Below are positions 36,536-61,441 of a stretch of 64,000 nucleotides of DNA, in pieces (positions within the stretch are counted from its first letter, which is position 1; each line of letters begins with the position of its first letter). A model generated the notes under the pieces. It did no database searches. It saw only the letters and a program-made list of their open reading frames with translations, and was not told the origin of the DNA. The translations under genes and the position numbers were made by a program. Origin of the DNA: Salvelinus alpinus (Eukaryota; Chordata; Actinopteri; Salmoniformes; Salmonidae); assembly GCF_045679555.1 (NCBI RefSeq), contig NC_092099.1:9904076-9968075 (forward strand). Direction: 5' to 3'.

Positions 36536-39010
36536 ACATCCAGGAGTGAAAGTAAGGGAGTACGGTCCGGTACGGCGTGCCGGCAAAATAAATAGTAGGG
36601 GTATGGCATACCGGTAAAACATGATTAAAACAAAATAATTAAAGCAAAATGCCAAGAAAACTGTAGGCTATTACACTATTATGTATCATTACCACATGAA
36701 ACATGAGCGAATGGACTTGAAAATGGGTAGTATAGCCTATGCTCCAAAATGCGATGTGGTTCGACGAGGACACTCACACTTTGCCAAGGCCGGGTGAGAT
36801 GAGTGGCCGACAGTAGCAGACAGCAGTAGACGTACTGTATAAATTCTGGCCTAATGGCAATTGCCAAATGCCGTTACACTTTTTTGGTGTTTTGTGTAAC
36901 AGATGTCTTTTTCCATTCACCACTGTTTGGAGTCTGGAAATATGTTGCGAGTGGATGAACATGTGCGGTTCGCCTAGTAAAGGAGCTCTTTGAAGTGATT
37001 GTTTGACAATCAGATGACAACATCAAGACTGGTTGTGTTTATGCCACAGTAAAAGGTCATACATTTTAATAGTTAAATGAGAAATCTTTACGGCCCACAG
37101 AGATCCTATTGAATCAATAGGGATTCTATATGGAATTATATGATAACACAACACTAAACAATACATTAATTGCACTATAACAGTGACAAACGGTGCCCAC
37201 AAACTGTTAGGGCCTACATAAAGCTGTCCCAACAGCAAAGACCCAACAGCAGTCCCAACACCTTACCACTGCTACGCCTGGCTTTCAACGGAGCCTTGTC
37301 TGGCAGCGAAACAGTTCATTCAGCCTCATTTACTGCCTTTAAAAAAATCTAAGCTGATATAGCTGACTTGCTTAAACAAATGTGGTTTCTCCTGATGATT
37401 GAGATATACAAAATATGGCATAAGGGGACGACAAGCGGATAAGAGGCAATCCGTAATTCCGATTAAGACATTAATGAGCAAGCAACGACGAACGTCGTCA
37501 ATATAACTATTTGTTCAGCACTTTTGAGAATGTACAGCGACAGAATTCAGAACATGGGCAGTTCTTACAGTGTACTCCCAGTACAACAAGTCAGAACTGT
37601 AGGATAAATAAAGGGAGCATATAAACAGACAATGAAAGCTCTTACAAAATTCAGTGATTACATTTCTCTAAAACAGGTTATAGGCTACAGTACATGTGCA
37701 CCACCAAGTTAGAACAGTAGGTGAAATTAAGAGGTGAAAATAGACCAAATTATTAGGGTGAGGCACATTGAACGCTGTTTGGGTCAAAAAAGATAACACT
37801 ATTTGACGAGTTAAATAAACATTTAATTTGACACGTCAAATAACACAATTCTGTTATAGAATGTTGTGTGTGCTGAATTTGCACATGCAAGCCAAGCGCC
37901 ACCACTACTATCAGTAGCACTGTCAAAGCTGTACAAAAAAAAGTTGGCAAACAAGCACACGGCCACGAACGATGTGTCTACAATACCGCGTTGGTGAAAG
38001 TAGACCAAATTATTAGGTTGAGGCACATGGGCTACTAACAGCGTATTACATTACATACACTTAGTATAACTTTCTTAGCGACAGTATACATATCTCCCTT
38101 GCATATTACATCATTTATGCAGCAGCATACAAGACATTTTTGGACTCACCTTGTGAAGGTGTCGCGGCGGTCCTTTGTGGGAAAATGTTGTCATCAAACT
38201 TTGTCATTAAAGTCTGGCATACTCTGGATTTATCGTGGGAACTCTGAGAGAAAAAAACACACAGCCACACTGGTTGCTTTGCAATGCTTGCAGTTAGCCA
38301 CTGATTCCTTCCAAACAACTCATTGTTGAATTTGAACTTGTTGTGTGATGTTTATGTTCAATGACCGATGACACGTTTTATCTATAATTTTTCTTCATTA
38401 TTTATCTTTATATGACAAGGATTAAAAAGGATTTGCCTGTAGATTGTCAACTTTATTCATGATGATGACTGCTAGCTAAGACTTTGAAAGTAAGATGTTG
38501 ACGTGATCAGTCCAATCAAAGCTACTGTGCATATAACGTGATTTGACGTCATTTTATCTGTGGCCAATGAGCCTTCTTGGAAGGGCACTTGTAATATAAC
38601 TCTATGGCAGGACCCAAAGGGCTGACATTTTGGATGTCTACCCTTACTAAGGACTTAAAATTGGTGATGACGTGAGTGACAGAAAACTGAGCCAATCAAG
38701 GCGCAGTGCTCCTATTTTCTGCTGGCTCGCCCCACCACCACAGAAAGCACTGAGCTAGGCTGAAACACCTGCATTTTGGAGCTGCCTTACTCAAGAAAAC
38801 AAAAAATAGACCATGTGTGAATGAAGCTTTATTAACTGAATTATATATATTCTTTTTTATACATTGTTTGCAAACAAATAATGAGATATGTATTAATGCC
38901 AAAATAAAATGAAAAACAGGAAAGCCACCCCCCCAAAAGAAAGAAATACATATATTTATTTATTTTGCTAAAAATGTGGGGCTCAAAACAGGTGGGGCTC
39001 TGATTAGGCC
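36536..39010. repeat. Composite salmonid repeat region, probably DNA-transposon derived
   Basis: Landmarks include AGTACGGTCCGGTACGGCGTG near the left, two copies of TAGACCAAATTATTAGG (37740s and 38000s) 261 bp apart, and GTGGGGCTCAAAACAGGTGG near the right. I recall these as parts of dispersed salmonid repeats. No intact coding frame is present and the exact boundaries are not resolved. Confidence 0.35.
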
Positions 39011-39364
39011 CACACACAAGCGTGTGCACACAAAGGACATCCAGTACAAGGAATACATTTAATCTACTTTCACCCCTGTCACATCATTGACTCTGCCAAT
39101 GATCAACTCATTGACTTATGGATCAACTCCTCCCCTTAGCCAGTCATGTGAGGTAGCAGAGCAAGATAACACTAGGCAACAGTACAGATGATAGAGTTTG
39201 TGTCTGTTTTGATGATGTTTTTCGGTATTCCAAGCCCCTTTGAATCATTGTCTGAAATACTATTGAACATGTAAACAACAGAATATGAATAGGTTGGCTT
39301 CATTAATAAATAGTGAACGACCACTAACTCACTCACACATCCCCCCCCCCCCCCTTCCCTCTAG

Positions 39365-39392
39365 GTATCTTCTCCAAGCTGAATCTGGCACC
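39365..39392 (+). other. vil1: vil1 5' UTR part and acceptor of the start exon
   Basis: The acceptor (CCCTCTAG) ends at 39364. 28 nt of leader precede the ATG at 39393, so the transcript must begin in an upstream non-coding exon. Confidence 0.8.
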
Positions 39393-50041
<10,649 letters not shown>

Positions 50042-50965
50042 AAGGAGTATATCTACACCTTGGGCCTCATTTTGACAGCGTAAAATAACTGCACTGTTGT
50101 CAAATCTCCTTTAAACTCTATTTCAAAAGGAGTTTGGAATGCAAGAGTTCTAAATTCTGCATCTTGATTCTGCACTGTTATTTGTGCATCTCAGACCTGC
50201 AGAAATATTACTCCAGCGTGGACATGACATGCTTTTGAAATTAGCCCCAATAAAACAAAAGTATATGGAGTATTTCAGACATGGTTGACACTTTTTCGCG
50301 CTTTCAAAATTAGGCCCCTCGTGTTTTGTCATCTAGCCTTGCACTTCTACTCTTAGCCAAGATAATGTGTTCATGAGTGGGTAGTTCTCAAATAACTGTA
50401 AACAACAGATTAAAGTGCCTTTAGGTTTAGTCTTGCAAATAATCTATGATTTTTTTTCTTGATTCTGAAATGTTGCTGTTATAATTTAGGCAATCGAGTT
50501 ATGAAGATGACATTTGTAGTTGATAGAAAGGATTCTACACGTTTTATTATTGGAGATTTAGCATAGGCTTCATTTGCAGCACTTTCTCCCCTGAATTGCT
50601 ACTTGTGTCACATAATTATATCTGGATATGTAATGTGCCTGTCAAGGCATTTAAAAAGAAGTAGAATATGATATTGGTTCTATACTTTATGTCCACAATT
50701 AGCCTTAATATTGAAAACATATCTGCAAAATGTACATTTGCAATCTTCAGAGGACCACAAGGGCTTAGTTTATTAGTAGGTACTTTGTGTTTCATAATAT
50801 AAATGTTGAGGTCTAACGTATCAATGAAATTATGACTGTCAAATAGAGATATCTATTGGGGTATTTTGTTTTTGCTATGTTGGATAAGCAGATGAATATA
50901 TTTCTATGAAGACCCTTCATTTGCAAAGCTACAATGACAGTTAATAAAGACCATATTCCCCAGTT
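50042..50965 (+). other. vil1: vil1 3' UTR
   Basis: Stop codon to just past the AATAAA at 50943-50948; an earlier AATAAA at 50249-50254 could give a short form. The stop codon of the oxidase on the other strand lies about 1.4 kb from the vil1 stop. Confidence 0.65.
50943..50948 (+). terminator. vil1: vil1 polyadenylation signal (distal)
   Basis: Canonical AATAAA 0.9 kb after the stop codon; the proximal alternative is at 50249-50254. Confidence 0.6.
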
Positions 50966-51448
50966 TGTGTTTTCAATACCTTCAGCAAATCATAATGAAT
51001 CATACTGATATGTGCATCAAATTTTAATGTGAAAACAAATGGCAGTGTGGTGTATCTAATTGGGATCCAATTAATATATTCATCACAAAAAAATGTATTT
51101 GTGTAAAAAAAAAAAGAAGGTTGTCAATGAATTACAGCTTCGGTTTCAATTTACATGAAAGAAGGAAAAAGGTCATTACATTATGAGTGAGGTAATATTA
51201 GTATGCTAACCAATCCCTAAAAGAAAGAACTGATACTGTGACATACAACTACAATTACAAAGCACTTCAACTTTAACACGTGACCAAAGTGGACAAAGTC
51301 CACAGCTGAATCCATAGTGGCGACATTCATAGTGGCTAATGATTTCAAGCAGCTGCTTACTAGATAACAAAAGCAATTCATGGTAATTTCATCAGTATCA
51401 GTAACCTGTTGAGAAGCTAGAGTTCTTTGTAATGAGGCGTTTTGTGTA

Positions 51449-54168
<2,720 letters not shown>

Positions 54169-54186
54169 TCTGCAGTGAGCTGTCTC

Positions 54187-54960
54187 CTGAGGGAAGGAGG
54201 TGAGAAGGGTACAGTTTTTGCCCTGTCACCATAGAATTGCTTGGGACACATTTCTTCACCAAAAACTAAACTTTCCATGCTGTATTTGTGCAGCTGTTTA
54301 ACAACAAATAATAGACCATTTCAGTTGCTCAAAAGATTAGCCAAAAATGTAAGGGACAGTAGGGTAAGTCGTGCCAAAGGTTTTGTTGAGTCACTCTTTG
54401 TTTCTAGGAAACTATACACAAAATGAATCATGTGGCCAAATATTTAAGAAGAGGTCATCATGTTATGGAGTCTGTGAAGGAAGAAACCACATGGAAAAAT
54501 TTAGGTAAAAAAAGGTATTAATCAAGTCCAATGAATGTATTGTGTTATAGGTTTCATGATGCTTGTATCTAAGCCAGAATACATAGTCTTAAAACTGTTT
54601 CATACATTAGTTGGGGTATCTATAAGCTACAATATGAGGTCCTAAACCTATCATGAAAGTGTATCCTTGTAGCTGTGTGGGCTAATATAGTCAAAATGGT
54701 TGCTTTGGGGTAAATTGTGCCCCTTCGCGAGTTGAGCCAATGGCTAATCAATATAACCCATAAAAATGATTACATTTAGTTTGTTTTATGCATAATATGA
54801 ATAGTATTTTGAAGACACCTCGCATTTGTGGGATTCAAGTTGCCTCTAAGCCACACTTGAAGTGTTTTATTACCAGGCATAATGCAAGGCATTATGGCTG
54901 GGATATGAGTTCACACCAGGGCCTGAGCCTATGTTAAAAGTGTACAAGAAAATACAAAGT
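54187..54960. other. Upstream of the polyamine oxidase coding region
   Basis: Holds the acceptor of the coding exon on the minus strand and presumably intron sequence. The leader exon and promoter could not be located. Confidence 0.4.
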
Positions 54961-54974
54961 GTTAGAAATGTGTC

Positions 54975-55568
54975 CCTATTCTCAATTTACGCCGAGAGTC
55001 CTAGAGGGCGTAGTTCTTCCTGATGTCGTATTACCTCTAGGTGTCGACTCAGTCTGCACAGATTGTAATACACTATTTTGGTCAATTCTGTTTTCCCGGT
55101 TAAATTTGTCCTGGTTTTCGAGTCTTCCTCGTTTTTTCATGTTTTCACTCTCAAAATCACAACAATGCTTAAACCACATCAGGAGACCACGTTTGAGGTC
55201 TGGGAACAATAAATAAAATACTGTAACGACCCTGGGTTTATAAGCGCGGAAATCGACTCTGCCGCACGAGCATGCTTTTGCGGCACAGTCAATAGCGCGC
55301 CGGACCTCGGGCTAGAAGGTCGAGGGTTCGAGACCTGCTCCCTGCTGTTTCATTACAATACATTTAGAGGGTGTAGTTGCCCTTTAATTCAATTGCTCAC
55401 TTAGCGAGAACAGGTTGTAATTGGCTAGCGATGTTTTTGAACTCTACAATGTAGTGTGTCAATTTCTCTCATACCTAGCGCCGAGACTCCTAGTGGGCAT
55501 AGTTCTTCCTGATGTCGTATTATCTCTAGGTGCCAACGCTGTCAGCCTCGACGGTAATACACTCGTGT
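54975..55568. repeat. Direct repeat of about 100 bp around a small inserted element
   Basis: CGCCGAGAGTCCTAGAGGGC (about 54988) and CGCCGAGACTCCTAGTGGGC (about 55480) start segments that continue with TAGTTCTTCCTGATGTCGTA and CTCTAGGTG and end near GTAATACAC. The 136-bp tRNA-like element lies between the copies. The family was not identified. Confidence 0.7.
55222..55357 (+). mobile_element. 136-bp TG...CA element with a tRNA-like promoter
   Basis: Begins TGTAACGACCC and ends TTTCATTACA, flanked by ATAC on both sides (55218-55221 and 55358-55361). Inside, GGCACAGTCAATAGCGCGCC resembles a tRNA D-arm or A box and GGTTCGAGACC (55325-55335) is a consensus B box at tRNA-like spacing. TG...CA ends with a short duplication resemble a solo LTR; a tRNA-like core resembles a SINE. 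No coding content. Confidence 0.6.
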
Positions 55569-56354
55569 CCCCCCCATGGACTGACATACATAAAACATCC
55601 TTTATTCTGGCTGCGAAGGCATCGGTTTCCTCCTTAACTAGATTTAATAGCTCGTCTGTGGAAGAAATATGGGAAATTTTCGTACTATACTGTTAATAAA
55701 ACACACATTTCCACCACCATGCTAGGGTGGCTAATGCTACTTCCTGATGTTGTGGTGCGCGTTCAGCCAATGGTAAACAAGACTCGCGAGGTGTGCATCA
55801 TCCGGAAGTTGTCAGAAAATCTGAAAACGGTGGTGCAGTGATGACTGTTGAGAAGAAGTTGAGTATAGAGGGAAGCAGTATGACAAGGAAGGTTGGTTTC
55901 AAGTATAAAAAAAAGGGATACGTGTTTCAGTAGCTCAGTGATGGGCCCTGACGAGAGTGTGGATGAAGTTCCTACAGTGAGGACCACCAAGGTCGGGCCT
56001 TGTCCGAGGATGTAAAGGATGATTATGGGCCAGTGCGAGTGATATTTGTGTAGAGAATGGATCCTTCCATTTTGGCTGATCAATATGTGGTGGTAGGTTG
56101 GGTGGAGAAGAGGTTCGGAACTGTTGAGTTGGTTAAAGTAACTAGGAGTGGACTAGGGATGATTTGTGTTTCTTCAGCCCAGAGGGAGCGGGTGCTCCGG
56201 ATCACCTGATTAGAGACAATAAATGTGACTTGCTTTGATCTCCAGAGCAGGGCACCTTTGAAAGGAGTGATAACGTGGGTAGCATTAAATGTTGAGGAAG
56301 ATCAGTTGAAAGTGAAGATTCCCGGTGTCTGTGACGCTCGCCATTTGTTGCGAC

Positions 56355-57734
56355 CAGGGTTGGGTAGGTGACTTTCTAAATGTAATCCATTAGTTACTAG
56401 TTACCTGTCCAAAATTGTAATCAGTTACGTAACTTTTCGATTATCCAAACTCAGTAACGTAATCTGATTACATTCAGTTACTTTTAGATTACTTTCCCCT
56501 TCAGAGGCATTAAAAGAAGATAAAAATGTATGTTACCAATTGAACGACATCTATTGCAAAATTAATCAATATTCAAGTTTACATAGCTGGCCATATATGG
56601 ATGTACAATTTTACTTTATGGATTGGTTATGTAGGCTGCTTTTAACACATTACCTTCTACTACATATAGTAATACGATTAAATTACATCTTTACATTAAA
56701 AACCAAATCTATCAGAATTACAGTAATTCCAGTAAATGTTATACCCCTTGATCTTCAAGAATAGGACTTGGAAATATGGAAGTATAGATTAGCCAAATTG
56801 CTTTACCTGAGCATAACCCAAAAACGAAGGACTTATTAGCCAGCCCTACTCTGTTGCTTATGATTTTGTTGTCATGGAGGACTGATTGGGCTCACTGGTT
56901 CGAGTTGAAAAAAATGCTGCGCTCATGGAATGGCATGCTTTGAGCACTACTGAAAAGAGCTATTTACATGTGAAAAAGGAATGCCATGTGCCGCATTTGC
57001 TATAGGCCTATTGTTTATCTTTCTGTTGGTGACACTTTGATATCTTGATAATATGCAGCTGTTTAAAGGGCAAATCCACATATAAAGCCCTGACCTCAAT
57101 CCTATAGAAAATGTGTGGGCAGAACTGAAAAAGCGTGTGCGAGCAAGGAGGCCTACACACCTGACTCAGTTACACCAGCTCCGTCAGGAGGAATGGGCCA
57201 AAATCCACGTAACTTATTGTGGGAAGCTTGTGGAAGTCTACCCGAAACGTTTGACCCAAGTTGAACAATTTAAAGGCAATGCAACCAAATACCAATTGAG
57301 TGTATGTAAACTTCTGACCCACTGGGAATGTGATGAAAGAAATAAAAGCTGAAATAAATGATTCTCTCTACTATTATTCTGACATTTCACATTCTTAAAA
57401 TAAAGTATCAATAAGAAGTGATATCCGTATCGTCTTTAGACTACACCACTGCTGTTGTCCTTACCTCCAAGCATTTATTCAAGTTGATTAATCTTTGGAT
57501 GCCAACAGCAGTCGCACCATTGGAAGACATAGCTTGGACTGTGGCCTACAAAAACCTATTCCTGCTCTTTTCCTGCGATCCATCAAACACATTTGGTGTG
57601 TCATCATGGTGGTTTCTGACTTGTGCTCAGACACGCTCAAGTGGAACAAACTTAAACCTGCACCTTTTTTCAATGTTGATTTGAGAAAACAAAGAAGTGT
57701 GAAAGCATTTTTAATACGTTACGCCCCAACCCTG
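56355..57734. mobile_element. hAT element with perfect 8-bp target duplication
   Basis: Ends CAGGGTTGGG and CCCAACCCTG are perfect 10-bp inverted repeats. GTTGCGAC flanks both sides (56347-56354 and 57735-57742). The 1380-bp element has no transposase frame and carries a Tc1 fragment at about 57085-57412. Confidence 0.93.
57085..57412 (+). mobile_element. Tc1 (Sleeping Beauty family) fragment nested in the hAT
   Basis: The plus strand encodes the transposase C-terminus at 57090-57290 (WAELKKRVRARRP, then LTQLHQLRQEEWAK), matching the minus-strand remnant at 12642-12850. It continues into the 3' flank of that element up to about 57412 without the terminal repeat. Confidence 0.88.
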
Positions 57735-58539
57735 GTTGCGACACAGATCCGGTGGAGAGCGTTGGGAAACGTAAAATTAAGTTGTCTGTTCTGTTGACTT
57801 TTGCTGTAATCTTTGGCAGATAAGGTTAAGGTAGGAAGTGAGAGTTATCCCGTGAAATACTTCGGTGTTTAATGAGTCAAATTTATGGGCATGTTGCAGC
57901 AGTAAGTAGGAGGGAGAGTCCTAGATGTGAGAAGTGTGCAAGAGGGCATGAGATAATGTAATGTGTAGTTTGGATGTTAGTTGTGGGGGTGCCCATGGGG
58001 CTAGAGATCGGAGGTGTCCGGTGAGAGAAAGGCAGGTTGAGGTTGCTACCGTCAGAGTAGTACAGATAGTGTCGTATGCGGAAGTGGTGAAGAGAGTGGT
58101 AGAGGAAGATGGGTACAGGGTGAGGGATCCTGAGAGGATTCCTGCGATTAGGCAGAGACCAATAGAGAGTAATGGGAAGAATACTGTATTTGCTTCAGTA
58201 AGGTAGGTTTCTTGGCATTCATAGCTATGGTTGCCAATTGTACTGCATCAATGGATTTTTTTTTTTTTTAAATCACAGAAAATAAAAGGTTGTGTTGGCA
58301 GCAGCAGAGAAATACTTGGGATTGCAAAGTTTTACTGCATAACAGTTGCGGGGGGTGTTGAGTGGTAGTGTTCTGTCCTCACAGACGTTGGTCTGGAGTA
58401 GGATTAGATAGGTTAAATAGTGGAATGTGGTGGTGTGGTACAGAGGACTATTTTCCCTATGCTAAGTAGACTAGCTAAAGATGTAGTTTAAAATGTATTG
58501 GGCTGTAAGCTAAGATTTCAGTCAAACAGGCAATCTATT

Positions 58540-59490
58540 TAAGCATTAAGGCACGAAGGGGTGTGGTATATGGCTAATATACCACGGCTAAGGGCTGTTC
58601 TTACGCACGACGCAATGCGGAGTGCCTGGATACAGCCCTTAGCCGTGGTATACAGTGATCCCTCGCCACTTCGCGGTTCACTTATCGCGGATTCGCTATT
58701 TCGCGGATTTTCATAATGCATTTTTTATTTTTTTTTGGTGCATTGTGCTCTGCATTCTGATTCGCTAAAAACTCACTCCCGCTTCTTGTATCAAAACATG
58801 CTACGAATTGTGCTATCATTTTGTCGTCTCGTGCAGTTATGTGTACGTACATAAAACAGCTTGGCAAATTTACATTAAGTTGGCCAGGAAGGAAGGAAGG
58901 ACTAACGCTTGGTCGCTTAGCAACCATGGTGCGAATGGCCACTGAACTTAAGCGAGTAGCTGAGGAATGGGACCCTTTGATGAGCCGTTCATTACAGTTC
59001 TCCAACGTAATCGATGGTGGCATGTCGGTGTACAAGGATCTTTTTGCAAAGAAGAAAAAAGAGCGACAACAGCTGCCTATCACTATGCTCTTCTCCCGAA
59101 CAAACACACCTGCACCGCGGGCTTCAGAAGAAGAGAACACTGCAGAGCGCAGTCAGGATGCAGCGGCCCAGTCTGAAGAGCAGTGAAACGGCCTACACGT
59201 GAGTCACTGTATTTGTATACATGTAATAGTTGCTAATTGTAAAAAAAAAAAAAGTTTTCTATTTCGCGGATTTCACTTATCGCGGGTCATTTTCGGAACG
59301 TAACCCCCGCGATAAACGAGGGATTACTGTATTGGCCATATACCACAACCCCGAGGTGCCTTATTGCTATTAGAAACTGGTAACAAATGTAATTAGAGCA
59401 GTAAAAATACATGTTTTGTCATATCTGTGGTATACAGTCTGATATACCACGGCTGTCAGCGAATCAGCATTCAGCGCTCGAATCACCAAG
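58540..59490. mobile_element. Palindromic salmonid MITE split by a Tigger/pogo element
   Basis: The left arm (about 58549-58601, AAGGCACGAAGGGGTGTGG to GGCTAAGGGCTGT) is the reverse complement of the right arm, which is cut in two: 58631-58652 and 59330-59363. The sequence continues with GGTATACAGTCTGATATACC and GGCTGTCAGCGAATCAGC to about 59490. Restoring order requires removing 58653-59331. Confidence 0.75.
58653..59329 (+). mobile_element. Tigger/pogo-type element with transposase C-terminal remnant
   Basis: Left end CAGTGATCCCTCGCCACTTC and right end GAGGGATTACTG are inverted; TA flanks both sides (58651-58652 and 59330-59331). The plus strand holds a 121-codon frame (58821-59186) with RVAEEWDPLMSR, VYKDLFAKKKKERQQ and an Asp/Glu-rich end, resembling the C-terminal tail of Tigger/pogo transposases. 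DDE and DNA-binding domains are absent, so it is non-autonomous. Confidence 0.8.
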
Positions 59491-60743
59491 TTTATAATTG
59501 AAAACAATTGCAGCCTACCTGTGTTGATTTCGATAGCATATAGCCTAGGCAGGCTGGGCTGGGAAACTCAAGGACTCAGATTTCAAGAGAGAATACTGTT
59601 ATGTAGGAAGAACAAGATTAAAGTCTTTATAAACTGCTCGGGTGTGTCTACAACTCTCCTCACATTGTTGAGCTAACATAACTGGTTAGTGAAAGTATGG
59701 TGGCTCCCGTAGGACATTTTAAGTTGAGTAAAAAGGAACACACAACAATAATATACAAGGGCTACATAGCGACCATAACAAAAACTGTTTATATGGATTC
59801 TCATGACAATTAAAATTGGCATACGCTATACACTGTATGTGGATTGATGCTCTCTACTCTCTCACGCAAATTTTGACTCCGTTGACAACGCCTCTCCATG
59901 TGGTTTCTGCTTTAAATCCTGGACTAAAATCTCACGCTGGGTAGGCTAGCCTTTGGACCCATACAGTTATAGCACAGTAAGGAGGAGTTCTTTGAATGTC
60001 TTCGGTAGTCCTCTTTATAGCACGTTATAAAATGCAAAATAACATTTATCTTGCAGTGGCATCTTAAGAACACTCTGGGATTCTATTTTATTAATTTGTG
60101 CACTCCATAATTTGTACATTCACGCATATCCAGACCTCATTACAACTAGCCGGACATGTGTAGCTACAACAGCTGTTTGACAGCATGATCTTCCTGGTGA
60201 CTGTTATGCTACTGACATCTTCTGGACATTATTAGTACATTTTTTGCAACATTGCCAGGTACCAATGACTGATTTTATTACTGATAGGGAAATGGAAAAG
60301 GGGATACCAAGTCAGCTGTACAACTGAATGCAATCAACTGAAATGTTCTGCATCCTTTAACCCAACCCCTGTGAATCAGAGAGGTGAGGGGGGTGCCTTA
60401 AAAGGCATCGCCGCCCGAGGAGCAATGGGTTAATTGCCTTGCTCAGGGGCAGAACGACAGATTTTTACCTTGTCGGCTTGGAGATTCGATCCAGCAACCT
60501 TTCATTCTATGTGGTATTGGTGCACCTGTATGAAGTTGATGTAAAGTATGTTAGTAAAACATTTTTTATTTTATTTTTTACAGCAGGCCTACTCAAACAC
60601 ACAGACAAATATCAAGTTTACAACATCATTGTAGTGAATTTATTTTATTTAAATATAGAACAGACTTTCCATAGAGAGAATATATATATTTTTTAATTTA
60701 AAATTAAAACAAAACAGTGTGGTCTAGATATAGCAATTTATAT
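59491..60743. other. Intergenic, with one SINE fragment
   Basis: A SINE-like fragment (60385-60508, with CTTGCTCAGGGGCAGAACGA and GATTCGATCCAGCAACCTTT) matches the SINE at 42676-42856 in opposite or partial form. The rest is unassigned. Confidence 0.5.
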
Positions 60744-61198
60744 ACAGTGGGGAGAAGTAGATGACGGTCAATCAGGTCTACAAGGTCTACAATTCTATCT
60801 CTGATGTCCTTACACAGCTCTCTGGTCTTGGCCATTGTGGAGAGGTTGGAGTCTGTTTGATTGAGTGTGTGGACAGGTGTCTTTTATACAGGTAACGAGT
60901 TCAAACAGGTGCAGTTAATACAGGTAATGAGTGGAGAACAGGAGGGCTTCTTAAAGAAAAACTAAACAGGTCTGTGAGAGCCGGAATTCTTACTGGTTGG
61001 TAGGTGATCAAATACTTATGTCATGCAATAAAATGCAAATGAATTACTTAAAAATCATACAATGTGATTTTCTGGATTTTTGTTTTAGATTCCGTCTCTC
61101 ACAGTTGAAGTGTACTTATGATAAAAATGACAGACCTCTACATGCTTTGTAAGTAGGAAAATCGGCAGTGTATCAAATACTTGTTCTCCCGACTGTAG
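60744..61198. mobile_element. Short Tc1-like non-autonomous element
   Basis: Left end ACAGTGGGGAGAAGTAGATG and right end CAAATACTTGTTCTCCCGACTGTA match the ends I recall for a salmonid Tc1 family (ends with an inverted GGGAGAACAAGTATTTGATA). About 455 bp, with no transposase beyond scraps such as the complement of ...GLCKDIRDR near 60800. Confidence 0.7.
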
Positions 61199-61441
61199 TA
61201 GCCTACATTTTAATCAGTCATTGTAAAGCCTTTTCAGAATTCCCAACATAGAAGACAGCTGAACCCCAACTATACCAGCTAGCACATAACGTTCTGAGAA
61301 CCATATGTTTCTTAAGGCGTGGTTGGCCTATGGTTATTTTGCATACAACCTTCCCACAACTTTCTGATAATGGTGCAGGATAGTTTCTTGGTGTTGGAAC
61401 ATTCTCTGCACAGTTAAGGAACTTGACAAAACATTTTTTTA

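Larger units (their letters stand above)
55790..58210 (+). pseudogene. LINE ORF1 (gag-like) relic split by an hAT element
   Basis: The left part, 55830-56354, has the base use of an old reading frame but many stops. The right part, 57743-58206, reads RCEKCARGHEIM then, after a frame change, CGGAHGARDRRCPVRE (a CCHC-type zinc-knuckle pattern) followed by VSYAEVVKRVVEE. A knuckle followed by VSYAEAVK-like residues is typical, in my memory, of ORF1 of fish I/Nimb-type LINEs. The hAT at 56355-57734 interrupts it with a perfect 8-bp duplication. No ORF2 was found downstream. Confidence 0.65.

Noticed and set aside
58682..59140. 152-codon minus-strand open frame
   Set aside because: Antisense to the Tigger/pogo transposase tail. 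The plus-strand frame has the family-like residues.
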